Shown here: piece by piece, positions 1 to 9,215 of the stretch | Layout: each line of letters begins with the position of its first letter | How positions within the stretch are numbered: the stretch's first letter is position 1 | The notes under the pieces: model-generated | The model's database searches: none | The model's input: only the letters and a program-made list of their open reading frames with translations | What the model was told of the DNA's origin: nothing | Position numbers and translations under genes: made by a program | Assembly: GCF_009910705.1 (NCBI RefSeq) | Contig: NZ_JAAAXJ010000008.1 | Span: forward strand, 62,001-126,000 | DNA from: Microvirga arsenatis | Lineage (GTDB): Bacteria > Pseudomonadota > Alphaproteobacteria > Rhizobiales > Beijerinckiaceae | Length of the DNA stretch: 64,000 bases | Direction: 5' to 3'

Positions 1-7
1 TGAGGCC

Positions 8-508
8 TTATGCCCCGGCGCCGCCCCCGAGCACCGTCACCGCGCGACGGTTCTGCGACCAGCAGGAGATGTCGTTGCACACCGCCACCGGGCGCTCCTT
101 GCCGTAGGACACGGTGCGGAAGCGGTTGCCCGGGATGCCGCGGGAGATCAGGTAGTCGCGCACGACCTGGGCGCGGCGGGCGGAGAGCGAGAAGTTGTAC
201 TCGCGGGTGCCGCGCTCGTCCGCATGGCCCTCCACGATGAAGGTGTATTGCGGGTAGCGCTGCAGCCACTGGGCCTGCTTGTCGAGGGTCGCGACGGCGG
301 TGGGGGTGAGGTCCGTGGAGTCGGTCTCGAAGAACACGCGGTCGCCCACGTTGACGACGAAGTCCTGGGCGCTGCCCGGGGTGGCGGCGCCGCCGGCGCC
401 GAAGCCGCCGGCTCCGCCCGCCATCTCATCTTTGTTGGACGAACACGCCGCCGCCCCGAGGGCGAGGACGAGAGCAGCGGCGAATTTGACGGCGCGCAGC
501 GTCATCAT
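8..508 (-). CDS. pal: Pal, peptidoglycan-associated outer-membrane lipoprotein
   Basis: Pal anchors the outer membrane to peptidoglycan and is the outer-membrane end of the Tol-Pal system used in cell constriction. The 166-residue product has a lipoprotein signal with the modified Cys at residue 22 (AAAC, an Ala-rich lipobox) and a short Gly-rich linker. The OmpA C-terminal domain contains the GHADERGTREYN and LSARRAQVV diaminopimelate-binding motifs and a Cys pair (CNDISC). The start was set at the ATG preceded by AAGGAG eight bases upstream; a TTG two codons earlier lies too close to that site. Unusually, tolB is not directly upstream: about 2.8 kb with two opposite-strand genes intervenes, so pal must have its own promoter. 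Confidence 0.96.
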   Translation of the reverse strand: MMTLRAVKFAAALVLALGAAACSSNKDEMAGGAGGFGAGGAATPGSAQDFVVNVGDRVFFETDSTDLTPTAVATLDKQAQWLQRYPQYTFIVEGHADERGTREYNFSLSARRAQVVRDYLISRGIPGNRFRTVSYGKERPVAVCNDISCWSQNRRAVTVLGGGAGA

Positions 509-754
509 GGGCAATACTCCTTACACATACGTTTGCCGAACGTTGTGTCTTTCATATCGGGAGGATGGTTAAGGGAGGGTTCCGTCAACCGTGAGGACAA
601 GCGCCGGATCAAGGTGAATTATGGCCAAGTTGTGGAAGTTGGCCTTAGGGTTAACAGAACGTGAAGACCACGGCGTCCAGCCCTGGGATACATTCCTTTA
701 GGGAAGTTAGACGAAGCTCGGCTGCCGATTGCCCGTCTCACGCGTTGAGAGGTC

Positions 755-2272
755 ATGAACATCGTGACGACCCCGCCCGGTACCCTCGGACAGCCCTACC
801 GCAAGGCCCTCGACGACCTGCGTCTGGAGCGGGCCTTCTCGCGCATCGCCGACAGCGACCTGCGCCATGGCAACGCGGTCGCCCTGCTGCGCGACTCGCG
901 GGAGAACTACCCGGCCTGGCTCGAGGCGATCCGCTCCGCCGAACGGGTCGTCCACTTCGAGAACTTCATCGTCGCCGATGACGACACGGGCCGGGAATTC
1001 GCCGAGGCGCTCATGGAGCGGGCGCGCGCCGGCGTGCGGGTGCGGGTGCTCTACGACTGGCTGGGCTCCTCCGCCCGCGCCCTGCCGCCCTACTGGCGGC
1101 GCCTGCGCGAGGCCGGCGTCGAGGCAAGGGTTTTCAACCCGCCCCGGCTGACGGACCCGTTCTGGATCCGCCGCAACCACCGCAAGCTGATCACGGTGGA
1201 CGGGCGCATCGCCTTCGTCTCGGGGCTGTGCGTGTCCGACAACTGGGTCGGCAAGGACGGCCAGGAGCCCTGGCGCGACACGGGCGTGTCCCTCGCGGGA
1301 CCCGTGGTGGCCGATCTCGACGCCACCTTCGCCGAGAGCTGGTCGCTTGCGGGCATGCGGGCGATCCCGAAATCCGAGCTGCCCCATGCGGATCTCATCC
1401 CGCATGCGGGCACCATCGCGGCGCGGGTCATCAGCGGCGAGCCCGGCATGTTCCGCACCTACCGGGTCGACCAGTTCATCGCCGCCACGGCCCAGCGCAA
1501 CCTCTGGATCACCGACGCCTATTTCGTCGCCACCACCTCCTACGTGCAGGCCCTGGGCGAGGCGGCCCGGGACGGCGTGGACGTGCGGCTCCTCGTTCCG
1601 GGATCGAGCGACGTGCCGGCGCTGCAGCCGGTCGTGCGGGCGGGCTACCGCTCCCTCATCGAGGCCGGCATCCGCGTGTTCGAGTGGAACGGCTCCATGC
1701 TCCACGCCAAGACCGCCGTGGCGGACGGGCGCTGGGCGCGGGTGGGCTCCACCAACCTCAACCTGGCGAGCTGGGCCACCAACTGGGAGCTCGACGTGGT
1801 GGTGGAGGACACGGGCTTCGCCGAGGCGATGGAGGCGATGTACCTGGAGGACCTCGCCAACGCCACGGAGATCGTGCCCGGCTGGCAGTCGCGCCGCCGG
1901 CAGGCGAAGAACATGCGCTCGCGCCGCGGGCACCGCTATGCCAAGGGCGGCGTCAGGCGCCTTGCGGCCGGCGCCCTGGCGCTCTCCACCACCGTGGGCC
2001 GGGCGGTGGGATCCGGGTCGCGCTCGCTCACCGCCACGGAGGCGAGCAGCATCGCCATCATCGGCTGCGTCCTGCTGGCCCTCGCGGCGCTGATCACGTT
2101 CTTCCCCGTCATCATCATCTCGCCGGTGGTCATTGCGCTCGTCTGGTTCGGCCTCGCGCTGCTGATCCGCGCCTTCCGCCTCAAGCGGCGCGTGCGGCTG
2201 CGGCGGCGCAAGCTCGCCCTGCGGCGCAAGCTGGCGAGGATCAAGGAGGAAGAGGCCTCCATCGGAGAATAA
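755..2272 (+). CDS. Phospholipase D-superfamily protein, cardiolipin synthase-like
   Basis: This is a two-HKD member of the phospholipase D superfamily, most like bacterial cardiolipin synthases, which join two phosphatidylglycerols or transfer phosphatidyl groups. The first catalytic motif (NHRKLITVDG) is near residue 142 and the second (MLHAKTAVADG) near residue 316, each with His, Lys and Asp in place. The C-terminal 80 residues carry two hydrophobic segments and a very basic tail, so the enzyme is probably held in the inner membrane by its C terminus; most Cls enzymes use the N terminus. GAGAGG precedes the ATG. It lies between tolB and pal on the opposite strand, an unusual position. The exact substrate is inferred. 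Confidence 0.85.
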   Translation: MNIVTTPPGTLGQPYRKALDDLRLERAFSRIADSDLRHGNAVALLRDSRENYPAWLEAIRSAERVVHFENFIVADDDTGREFAEALMERARAGVRVRVLYDWLGSSARALPPYWRRLREAGVEARVFNPPRLTDPFWIRRNHRKLITVDGRIAFVSGLCVSDNWVGKDGQEPWRDTGVSLAGPVVADLDATFAESWSLAGMRAIPKSELPHADLIPHAGTIAARVISGEPGMFRTYRVDQFIAATAQRNLWITDAYFVATTSYVQALGEAARDGVDVRLLVPGSSDVPALQPVVRAGYRSLIEAGIRVFEWNGSMLHAKTAVADGRWARVGSTNLNLASWATNWELDVVVEDTGFAEAMEAMYLEDLANATEIVPGWQSRRRQAKNMRSRRGHRYAKGGVRRLAAGALALSTTVGRAVGSGSRSLTATEASSIAIIGCVLLALAALITFFPVIIISPVVIALVWFGLALLIRAFRLKRRVRLRRRKLALRRKLARIKEEEASIGE

Positions 2273-2343
2273 AAGGAAACCCGGGGCCCAAGCTTGGCGT
2301 TGACGTCGGGTATGCCCGACACGCGCTTCCCGAGGAGTTTCCC

Positions 2344-2961
2344 ATGGCATCAGGCCCCTCCGGCACCCTCGATCCCCTCGACCGCACCCATGCGATGAGC
2401 GCCCTCCTGGCGCAGAACTGGTGGGCCTTGGCCCTGCGGGGCGTCCTCGCCATTGTCTTCGCGCTCATCGCCTTCCTCTCGCCGGGGGCGACGATCCTGT
2501 CCCTCGTGCTGTTCTTCTCGGCCTACATGCTGGTCGACGGGGTCTTCGGCATCGTCTCAGGGATCAGGGCTGCGTCCAACCACCAGCGCTGGGGCCTGCT
2601 GGTGCTGGAGGGCATCCTCAACATCCTGGTCGGCATCGTTGCCTTCGCCATGCCGACGCTGACGGTGCTGTTCTTCGTCACCCTGACAGCCGTCTGGTCG
2701 CTGGTCACCGGCGTGCTGATGATCGTCGCCGCCTTCAAGCTCAACCCCGATTACGGCCGCGGCTGGCTGATCTTCAGCGGCCTCGTGTCCGTGCTCTTCG
2801 GCGTGGCGCTCCTGATCGCGCCGCTGGTCGGCGCCGTGGTGCTGACCTGGTGGCTCGGCGCCTATGCGCTGGCCTTCGGCATCGGCCTCCTGGTGCTGGC
2901 CTTCAAGCTGAAGGGTCGCCGGGACGATGCGGCCGGCAGCACGGGGACGCTGAGGGCTTGA
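2344..2961 (+). CDS. HdeD-family membrane protein
   Basis: The 205-residue protein is almost entirely hydrophobic, with about six predicted membrane segments arranged as three similar two-helix repeats, the plan of HdeD/DUF308 proteins. E. coli HdeD contributes to acid resistance; the biochemical role in alphaproteobacteria is unknown. The motif NWWALALRGVLAIVFALIAF near the N terminus is typical. The start chosen has GAGGAG upstream; the frame remains open much further upstream but only as antisense-like high-GC reading through the phospholipase gene. It follows that gene by 71 bases on the same strand, so the two are probably co-transcribed and may both act on the membrane. Confidence 0.88.
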   Translation: MASGPSGTLDPLDRTHAMSALLAQNWWALALRGVLAIVFALIAFLSPGATILSLVLFFSAYMLVDGVFGIVSGIRAASNHQRWGLLVLEGILNILVGIVAFAMPTLTVLFFVTLTAVWSLVTGVLMIVAAFKLNPDYGRGWLIFSGLVSVLFGVALLIAPLVGAVVLTWWLGAYALAFGIGLLVLAFKLKGRRDDAAGSTGTLRA

Positions 2962-2965
2962 GCCC

Positions 2966-3300
2966 ACTTCCCTCCCCCTTGTGGGGAGGGCCAGGGTGGG
3001 GGTGCCGGCGCTCCCCTTTCAAGATCGTGGCTCCGATCACCTCTCCCCGGATCTCGGGTGTTCCCGAGATCCGTTTCTGGGCTGCAGGTCGGGAACACCC
3101 GACCTGCGGCGGGGAGAGGTCGAGCGACAGCGAGGGTGAGGGGGAGAGCGGGTGCCGGAGAGGGCTGTAACCCCTCACCCGGACCTGACGGTCCGACCTC
3201 TCCCTCAGGGAGAGGTGAATAGGCGCCAGACCTTCTGAGATGATCGCTCACACCCCCCTCTCCAACTCTCCCCCACAAGGGGGGAGAGGGCAGGTTGGCG
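2966..3300. repeat. Intergenic palindromic repeat cluster between hdeD-like gene and tolB
   Basis: This gap between convergent genes is filled with palindromes. The left end holds CCTCCCCCTTGTGGGGAGGG followed by AGGGTGGGGG, and the right end holds the same motif in the other orientation (CTCTCCCCCACAAGGGGGGAGAG-like). Between them lies a nested hairpin structure (annotated separately) and a CTCTCCCTCAGGGAGAG-like hairpin. No reading frame here is credible. The hairpins may end transcription of both convergent genes. Confidence 0.8.
3041..3118. repeat. Nested double hairpin with complementary loops
   Basis: An outer 8-bp arm pair (CTCTCCCC / GGGGAGAG) encloses two perfect hairpins. The first has an 11-bp stem (CGGATCTCGGG, loop TGTT) and the second a 10-bp stem (GCAGGTCGGG, loop AACA). 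The central 12 bases of the two hairpins are exact reverse complements of each other, so the loops can pair. In RNA or single-stranded DNA this would form a three-way junction. Confidence 0.85.
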
Positions 3301-3305
3301 CTCGC

Positions 3306-4631
3306 TTACCGCGACTCGCTCAACAGCGGCGACCAGGTCGGGTCGGAGGCGAAGGACGGGGTCGGCACGGGCTGCTCCACGCGGCCGGTGATGTCGACCA
3401 TGTAGAGCTTGCCGCCGGCCTGCCCGCCCGGATCGCGGAAGAACAGGATGTACTGGCCGTTGGGCGCCCAGGTCGGGCTCTCGTTGTGGAAGCCTTCCGT
3501 GAGGATGCGCTCGCCCGAGCCGTCCGGCTTCATGATGCCGATGGCGAAGCCGCCGGCGCGCTGCTTGGTGAAGGCGATGTAGTCGCCCCGCGGCGACCAG
3601 GCCGGCTGCGAATAGGAGCCGTCGCCGAAGGAGATGCGGCGCTGGTCCGAGCCGTCCGCGTTCATCACGTAGATCTGCTGCTTGCCGCCGCGGTCGCTCT
3701 CGAACACGATCTGCTTCCCGTCCGGCGAGAAGGACGGCGAGGTGTCGATGGCGGGCGTCGAGGTCAGGCGCGTGGTGGCCTGCGAGCCGAGATTCATCAT
3801 GAAGATGTTGGCGTTGCCGCCCTGCTGCAGGCTCATGACGATGCGGCTTCCCTCGGGCCCGAAGCGCGGCGAGGAGGCCATGTCGGGGAAGTTGCCGAGC
3901 ACCTGACGGGTGCCGGTCTCCAGATTGATGACCTGGACGCGCGGCTGCTGGCCCTCGACCTGGGACATGTAGGTGATGTCCTGGGTGGCGGGCGAGTAGC
4001 GCGGCGCCACGACGGAGGTGTCCCCTTGAGTCAGGTAGCGCACGTTGGCACCGTCCTGGTCCATGATGGCGAGACGCTTGCGGCGGTTCTCCTTCGGGCC
4101 GGATTCGTCGACGAACACGATGCGCGAGTCGAAGAATCCGCCGAAGCCCGTGATCTTGGTGTAGACCGCGTCCGAGATGATGTGGCCGACGCGGCGCCAG
4201 AAATTGGCGTCCGTCACATACTGCTGGCCGGTGAGCTGCTGGCCGGTCTCGATGTCCCACAGGCGGAACTCCGCGCGCAGGCGCCCCGACGGGTCGCGCG
4301 AGACGCGCCCGGTCACGAGCGCCTGGGCGCCCGCCATCTTCCAGGCGTCGAAGCGCGGCGCTGCGTCGAAGGACGGACGCTCGGGGAAGCGCGCCTTGTC
4401 GAGGGGCGCGAAGTACCCTGAGCGCTGCAGGTTGTTGGTGATGATCCCCGACACCCGCTGGCCGAGATCGCCCTCGCCCGAGAAGTCGGCGATGGCGATG
4501 GGCATGGGCTGGAACTGCCCGCCGGGACCGACGCGGAACGAGAGCTGCGCCTGGGCAGCGGGAACGAGCGCCGCCATCGGCAGGACGACGGCCAGCGCGA
4601 CGATGAGACGGGAAACGATGCGAGTGATCAT
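3306..4631 (-). CDS. tolB: TolB, periplasmic beta-propeller of Tol-Pal
   Basis: TolB is the periplasmic component that shuttles between Pal and the TolA/inner-membrane complex. The 441-residue product has a clear signal peptide cleaved after AAQA (residue 28), an N-terminal anticodon-binding-like domain, and a C-terminal six-bladed propeller with repeated WD40-like motifs such as [27 protein letters not shown] and [13 protein letters not shown]. It lies 27 bases after tolA in the same direction and belongs to the tolQRAB transcription unit. Its length is normal. Downstream the expected pal is absent; the cluster resumes 2.8 kb further on. Confidence 0.97.
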   Translation of the reverse strand: MITRIVSRLIVALAVVLPMAALVPAAQAQLSFRVGPGGQFQPMPIAIADFSGEGDLGQRVSGIITNNLQRSGYFAPLDKARFPERPSFDAAPRFDAWKMAGAQALVTGRVSRDPSGRLRAEFRLWDIETGQQLTGQQYVTDANFWRRVGHIISDAVYTKITGFGGFFDSRIVFVDESGPKENRRKRLAIMDQDGANVRYLTQGDTSVVAPRYSPATQDITYMSQVEGQQPRVQVINLETGTRQVLGNFPDMASSPRFGPEGSRIVMSLQQGGNANIFMMNLGSQATTRLTSTPAIDTSPSFSPDGKQIVFESDRGGKQQIYVMNADGSDQRRISFGDGSYSQPAWSPRGDYIAFTKQRAGGFAIGIMKPDGSGERILTEGFHNESPTWAPNGQYILFFRDPGGQAGGKLYMVDITGRVEQPVPTPSFASDPTWSPLLSESR

Positions 4632-4658
4632 GGGATGCTATCTCAAGCTTGAACGGCT

Positions 4659-5780
4659 TTAAGAGAGAGGAGGATCGAACTGGACGTTCAGGATCTTCCA
4701 GTCCGCGTAATAGGGCGCGAATTTCGCGGGAATTTCGAACTGGCGGCACTTGCGGATCGCCCGGACCGCCGCATCGGCCACCGCGCGGTCGGTCGATGAG
4801 CTCCCCGCCTGAAGGATCTTTGGCTCGGTGCTGAGCGAACCGTCCTGGTTCAGGCGGATGTCGAGGACCGGAGGCGTCACCTGCCCGCCCGAGGCCGCGA
4901 TCGGCGCGCTGTAGCAGCGCTCGATTTGCGACACGAGGATGCCGATGAGCGCATCGCGCAGGCTGGGCGAGAGCTTCGCCGCCGATCCCGTCGCGGTGCC
5001 GAGCGACGCGGTCTTCTGGACCTCCGCGCCGGTCGCGCCGGTGGATTGGCTCTTCTCCTTGCTGTCGAGGAACTGCTTGAGGTCGCCCATGTCGAGCTTC
5101 TTGGCGAGCTGGGCTTCCTTGCGCGCCTTGGCCTCGGCCTCTTCCTTGGCTTTCGCTTCGGCGAGCTTCTTCGCCTCGGCTTCCGCCTTGGCCTTCGCTT
5201 CGGCCTCGGCCTTCGCCTTGGCTTCGGCGATCCGCTTGGCTTCCGCCTCGGCCTTGGCTTTCGCCTCGGCTTGCGCCTTCGCCTTGGCTTCGGCCTCGAT
5301 CCTGGCCTGCTCGGCCGCCTTGGCCTTCTCGATGGCCTCGGCTTCGGCCTTTTCGCGAAGCTGCTTTTCCTCCGCGGCCTTGGCCTCGGCGGCTTTGTCT
5401 TCCTGCGAACGTGTCGGCGGCGCGGGCGGCGGCGGCTGGGCCGCCACGGGCTCCTCCTTGTCGGCGACCTTCATCTCGGCCGGGCGCTTCGGGGGAGCCG
5501 GCGCATCGCGCTTGTCCTCGCCGGGATCCTTCTGTTCGGTCTTGTCGGCGACGCGCTCGGCGCGGGGCTTGGGCTGCGGGGCCTTGGCGTTGGTCTCGCC
5601 CTTGGTGATCTGCGAGAGCTGGGCATCGGTGATGACCTCGACCGGGATGCCCTCCTGCGCCTCAGGAAATTCGTGCACGGAGGACAGGCCGATCATGGCG
5701 GCAGCCAGCAGCGCCGCATGCGCGACGCCCGAGACCCAGAAGCCCGGCTCGGAGGTGTTGAACTTCCATGTCAACGCCAC
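4659..5780 (-). CDS. tolA: TolA, inner-membrane spanning energy transducer
   Basis: TolA links the TolQR proton-driven motor to TolB and Pal. One N-terminal membrane helix occupies about residues 15-33. It is followed by a Pro-rich charged segment, a long Ala/Lys/Glu helical domain (about 120-225) made of [17 protein letters not shown] repeats, and a globular C-terminal domain (about 265-373) with the TonB/TolA-like [10 protein letters not shown] end. The DNA of the helical domain is itself strongly repetitive. The start is supported by its position 28 bases after tolR and by an N-terminal helix at the expected place. Confidence 0.95.
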   Translation of the reverse strand: MALTWKFNTSEPGFWVSGVAHAALLAAAMIGLSSVHEFPEAQEGIPVEVITDAQLSQITKGETNAKAPQPKPRAERVADKTEQKDPGEDKRDAPAPPKRPAEMKVADKEEPVAAQPPPPAPPTRSQEDKAAEAKAAEEKQLREKAEAEAIEKAKAAEQARIEAEAKAKAQAEAKAKAEAEAKRIAEAKAKAEAEAKAKAEAEAKKLAEAKAKEEAEAKARKEAQLAKKLDMGDLKQFLDSKEKSQSTGATGAEVQKTASLGTATGSAAKLSPSLRDALIGILVSQIERCYSAPIAASGGQVTPPVLDIRLNQDGSLSTEPKILQAGSSSTDRAVADAAVRAIRKCRQFEIPAKFAPYYADWKILNVQFDPPLS

Positions 5781-5808
5781 GTCTGTTTGCCCCCTGCTTT
5801 CAGCCGGC

Positions 5809-6249
5809 TCAGTTCCGGTCCACCTCGGTGACGAGGGCGACGCGCTTGTAGCCGGCCGTGGTCACGATCGACATCACCTGGGCGACGCGCCCGTAATCCA
5901 CGCGCTTGTCGCCGCGTACGAAAATGCGTTCGTCGAAGCCCGCCTTCGAGACCTCCGCCAGCTTGCCGACGATGGCCTCGTCGGTGAGCTCGATCTCGCC
6001 CAGGAACACCTGGCCCGTGGCCTTGATGGAGAGCGTCACCGGCGTCGCGTCGGAATTGAGCGGCGCGGCCTTGGTCTGCGGCAGGTCGAGCGGCACGCCC
6101 GCCGTCATCATGGGCGCCGCCACCATGAAGATGATGAGCAGCACGAGCATGACGTCGATGAACGGCGTCATGTTGATCTCGTTGATCACGCCGGCCTGCC
6201 GGGAGCGCCTGCGGCGCCTGCCCCCTGCCGATCCTGCCATCATGGCCAT
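5809..6249 (-). CDS. tolR: TolR, ExbD-type stator subunit
   Basis: TolR forms the proton channel of the Tol motor with TolQ. The 146-residue protein has a basic cytoplasmic N terminus, one membrane helix carrying the channel aspartate (D32 in [18 protein letters not shown]) and a periplasmic ExbD fold ending TEVDRN. AAGGAGG lies seven bases before the ATG. The gene starts 12 bases after the tolQ stop, consistent with translational coupling. Confidence 0.97.
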   Translation of the reverse strand: MAMMAGSAGGRRRRRSRQAGVINEINMTPFIDVMLVLLIIFMVAAPMMTAGVPLDLPQTKAAPLNSDATPVTLSIKATGQVFLGEIELTDEAIVGKLAEVSKAGFDERIFVRGDKRVDYGRVAQVMSIVTTAGYKRVALVTEVDRN

Positions 6250-6261
6250 GCCGGATCCTCC

Positions 6262-7002
6262 TTATGCCGCATTGGCGGGCGGACGGCCCGCATGGCCGAT
6301 GCGCTCGTCCACCTGACGGGACAGGATGGCCGAGAACTCGTCGGCGAAGCCCTCGAGCCGCGTCTGGAGCTTGCCGACCTCGCTCTGCAGCTTGTTGTAG
6401 GCGAGCACCGCGGGAATGGCCGCGAAGAGGCCGATGGCCGTGGCGAACAGCGCCTCCGCGATGCCCGGCGCCACGACGGCGAGGCTGGTGTTCTTGGAGG
6501 CGGCGATGGAGGTGAACGAGTTCATGATGCCCACCACCGTGCCGAACAGGCCGATATACGGGCCGGCCGAGCCGATGGAGGCGAGCACGGTGAGGCGCGC
6601 GTTCAGCCGCTCCACCTCGCGCTGGATGGTGACGTCGAGCACCTTGTCGATGCGCTGCGGCAGGGTCTGGAACGAGCGCCCCGAGCCCTCGAAGGAGCGC
6701 TTCCACTCGCGCATGGCGGCGACGAACACGGCGGCCAGGCCCGTGGCCGGGCGGCTCTGGAGGTTGCGGTAGAGCTCCTCCAGGGACTGGCCGGACCAGA
6801 ACACGTCCTCGAACCGGTCCATGGCGCGCTTGGAGCGGGCGTAGAGCAGCGTCTTGTCCACGATGATGGCCCAGCACCAGACCGAGGCCGCGAGCAGGCC
6901 GATCATCACGAGCTTGACGATGAAATGGGCCTGCCAGAACAGGCCAAAGAAGGACAGGTCGTGGGCCACAGGAGCGGCCTGGGCCACATCAGCCGGATTC
7001 AT
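6262..7002 (-). CDS. tolQ: TolQ, MotA/ExbB-type channel subunit
   Basis: TolQ is the inner-membrane proton-channel scaffold of Tol-Pal. The 246-residue product has the expected three membrane segments (near residues 25-45, 140-165 and 180-205) and the conserved [17 protein letters not shown] motif. The ATG at MNPADVAQ was preferred over an upstream TTG that would add fourteen residues without homology to known TolQ. This is the first gene of tolQRAB. In many rhizobia ybgC lies immediately upstream; here a divergent sugar dehydrogenase gene and an NTF2-like gene intervene. Confidence 0.95.
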   Translation of the reverse strand: MNPADVAQAAPVAHDLSFFGLFWQAHFIVKLVMIGLLAASVWCWAIIVDKTLLYARSKRAMDRFEDVFWSGQSLEELYRNLQSRPATGLAAVFVAAMREWKRSFEGSGRSFQTLPQRIDKVLDVTIQREVERLNARLTVLASIGSAGPYIGLFGTVVGIMNSFTSIAASKNTSLAVVAPGIAEALFATAIGLFAAIPAVLAYNKLQSEVGKLQTRLEGFADEFSAILSRQVDERIGHAGRPPANAA

Positions 7003-7330
7003 GATCTCTCGTCCTCGCTCTTCGAGCAGCCTTGAGGGGTTCAAGGCCCGCCGCAGAATGGTCTTGGGAAAATCTGTTTCTGTATCACAGCTCGTTCGCC
7101 CCCGAATCTGTCGAAAATAAGGGCGGCGGGCCGACAGGATCGAGATCGTCCCAGACCGTCACCTGTTAGGCACAGAGTAAGGTTAAGGTCTGGTTTAAAA
7201 GGGGCTTTTTCGCGCGAGGATCCTGAGCTCCCGAAGCGGCAGCCGGCGCGATTCGCGCCGGGACGGGCTTGCCCTTGCACCGCCGGACGGGCCTTATGCG
7301 AATCCGCACGACCACCCCTGACCGGCCCGG
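7003..7330. other. Divergent intergenic region, tolQ / mannitol dehydrogenase family gene
   Basis: The stretch must hold the divergent promoters of tolQ and the dehydrogenase gene. A TTAA-N8-TTAA sequence at 7183-7198 is one base off the spacing of a CtrA box (TTAA-N7-TTAA). No protein gene or convincing sigma70 promoter was identified. Confidence 0.5.
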
Positions 7331-8821
7331 ATGCCCATGAGCCAGCCTTTGAGCCTTGCAACCCTCTCCGCCCTGCCCCCGGCCGTGGAGCGGCCGCGCT
7401 ACCGCCGCGAGGCGCTGCGCCCCGGGATCCTGCATGTGGGCGTCGGCAACTTCCACCGGGCTCACCAGGCGGTCTATCTCGACGACCTGTTCAACCAGGG
7501 CCGGGATCTGGACTGGGCCCTCGCGGGCGCCGGCATCCGCCCCGGCGACCGGGCCATGCGGCAGGCGCTGCAGGGGCAGGACTGGCTCACCACCGTGGTC
7601 GAGATGGAGCCGGGAGCGCACCGGGCGCGGGTGACCGGCGCCATGGTCGATTTCGCGCCGGTGGGCGAGGATGGCCGCGCCATCGTGGCGGCCCTCCAGG
7701 ACCCGGCCTTCCGGATCGTCTCCCTCACCGTCACGGAGGGCGGCTACTGCATCGACCCGGCGACCGGCGCCTTCAACCCGCAGCATCCCGACATCGTGCA
7801 CGATGCGGCCCATCTGCAGGCGCCGAGGGGCGTGTTCGGCGTGCTCGTGGCGGCGCTGAAGGCCCGGCGCGAGAGCGGCCTTCCCCCCTTCACGGTCATG
7901 TCCTGCGACAACATCCCCCATAACGGCGACGTGACGCGGGATGCGGTGGCCGGCCTCGCCCGCCTCGTCGATCCGGCGCTCGAGGGCTATGTGCGCGAGA
8001 GGGTGGCCTTCCCCAACAGCATGGTGGACCGCATCACGCCCGCCACCACGGACGCCCAGCGCGCGGCGCTCTCCGAGCGCTTCGGCATCCAGGACGGCTG
8101 GCCGGTCTTCTGCGAGCCCTTCCGGCAATGGGTTCTGGAGGACCGCTTCTGCGCCGGGCGGCCCGCCCTGGAGGAGGTGGGCGTCACCTTCACGCCGGAT
8201 GTGGCGGCCTTCGAGCTGATGAAGATCCGCATCCTCAACGGGGGGCACGCGGCCATCGCCTATCCGGCCGCCCTGCTCGGCATCCACTTCGTCCACGACG
8301 CCATGGCCGATTCCGAGGTGCGCGGATTCCTCGACAAGCTGGAGGCGGAGGAGATCGTGCCGGTCGTGCCGCCGGTGCCGGGCGTCGACCTCGACGCCTA
8401 CACCCGCCTCATCGCCCGCCGCTTCGCCAATCCGGAGATCGGCGACACCATCCCGCGGCTGGCCCAGGACGGCTCGAACCGGCAGCCCAAGTTCATCCTC
8501 CCCTCGACCCGGGACCGGCTGAAGGCGGGCGCGGACGTGACGGGCCTCGCCCTGGTCTCAGCCCTCTGGTGCCGCTTCTGCGCCGGCACGGCCGACGATG
8601 GCCGCCCCGTGACCGTGGACGACGCCAACGCCGCTCGCCTGACGCCCGCGGCGCTCGCGGCGAAGGACGATCCCGCCGCCTTCCTGGGCTTGCGGGACAT
8701 CTTCGGCGACCTTGCCGATACGGCGCCCTTCCGCGCCCGCTTCGCGACGGCGCTCGGCAGCCTCTGGCGCGACGGGACGCGGGCGACGCTGCGGCGGTAT
8801 ATGGATGGGCAACTGATCTGA
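7331..8821 (+). CDS. Mannitol dehydrogenase / fructuronate reductase family protein
   Basis: This is a long-chain polyol dehydrogenase of the mannitol 2-dehydrogenase/UxuB family, which interconverts mannitol and fructose, or fructuronate and mannonate, with NAD(P). The N-terminal Rossmann motif is ILHVGVGNFHRAHQAVYLDDL-like (about residues 33-53), and the catalytic Lys-Asn-His cluster is in KIRILNGGH (K298, N303, H306). At 496 residues it has the family length. An alternative ATG lies two codons downstream. No transporter or sugar regulator adjoins it, so the substrate cannot be assigned. It interrupts the usual ybgC-tolQ junction. Confidence 0.9.
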   Translation: MPMSQPLSLATLSALPPAVERPRYRREALRPGILHVGVGNFHRAHQAVYLDDLFNQGRDLDWALAGAGIRPGDRAMRQALQGQDWLTTVVEMEPGAHRARVTGAMVDFAPVGEDGRAIVAALQDPAFRIVSLTVTEGGYCIDPATGAFNPQHPDIVHDAAHLQAPRGVFGVLVAALKARRESGLPPFTVMSCDNIPHNGDVTRDAVAGLARLVDPALEGYVRERVAFPNSMVDRITPATTDAQRAALSERFGIQDGWPVFCEPFRQWVLEDRFCAGRPALEEVGVTFTPDVAAFELMKIRILNGGHAAIAYPAALLGIHFVHDAMADSEVRGFLDKLEAEEIVPVVPPVPGVDLDAYTRLIARRFANPEIGDTIPRLAQDGSNRQPKFILPSTRDRLKAGADVTGLALVSALWCRFCAGTADDGRPVTVDDANAARLTPAALAAKDDPAAFLGLRDIFGDLADTAPFRARFATALGSLWRDGTRATLRRYMDGQLI

Positions 8822-8831
8822 AGGAGGAACG

Positions 8832-9215
8832 ATGAGCAAGGATGGCAATTCGTCCGACCCAACTCGGATCGTGCAGGGGCAGCTCGACGCCTACAACGCC
8901 AAGGACATAGACCGCTTCATGAGCTATTGGGCCGAGGATGCGCAGTACTTCGCCTTTCCCTCGGACCTCTTGGCGCAGGGCGCGGAGCAGATCCGGGAGC
9001 GCCATGTCGCCCGGTTCAAGGAGCCTAACCTCTTCGGTCAGCTCGTCAGCCGGATCAACGTCGGCAATCTGGTGATCGACAGGGAGGTCGTGACCCGCAC
9101 CTTTCCGGAGGGACCAGGTCGTGTCGACGTGATCGGGATTTACGAGATCAGCGGCGACAGGATTGCCAAGGCGTGGTTCAAGATGGGCGCACCTGTGCTC
9201 GACCAAGCACCTTAA
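8832..9215 (+). CDS. NTF2-like (SnoaL-type) small protein
   Basis: The 127-residue product has the cone-shaped NTF2-like fold signature: an N-terminal helix (LDAYNAKDIDRFMSYWAEDA), a central AFPSDLLAQGAEQIRERH segment and late beta strands (DVIGIYEISGDRIAKAWFKMG). Such proteins include steroid isomerases, cyclases and many of unknown function. The AAGGAGG site overlaps the end of the preceding dehydrogenase gene, so the two genes are a likely operon. Its stop overlaps the end of convergent ybgC by four bases. Confidence 0.8.
   Translation: MSKDGNSSDPTRIVQGQLDAYNAKDIDRFMSYWAEDAQYFAFPSDLLAQGAEQIRERHVARFKEPNLFGQLVSRINVGNLVIDREVVTRTFPEGPGRVDVIGIYEISGDRIAKAWFKMGAPVLDQAP

Noticed and set aside
583..588. 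TTGACG as the -35 element of the pal promoter
   Set aside because: The hexamer 17 bases downstream does not resemble a -10 element, so no promoter was assigned.
707..2350. Long minus-strand frame opposite the phospholipase D gene
   Set aside because: The translation is His/Arg/Gly-rich with no recognisable domain and is the antisense shadow of a gene with two intact HKD motifs.
5100..5420. Tandem DNA repeat in the middle of tolA
   Set aside because: It encodes the expected Ala/Lys/Glu-rich helical domain of TolA and needs no other explanation.
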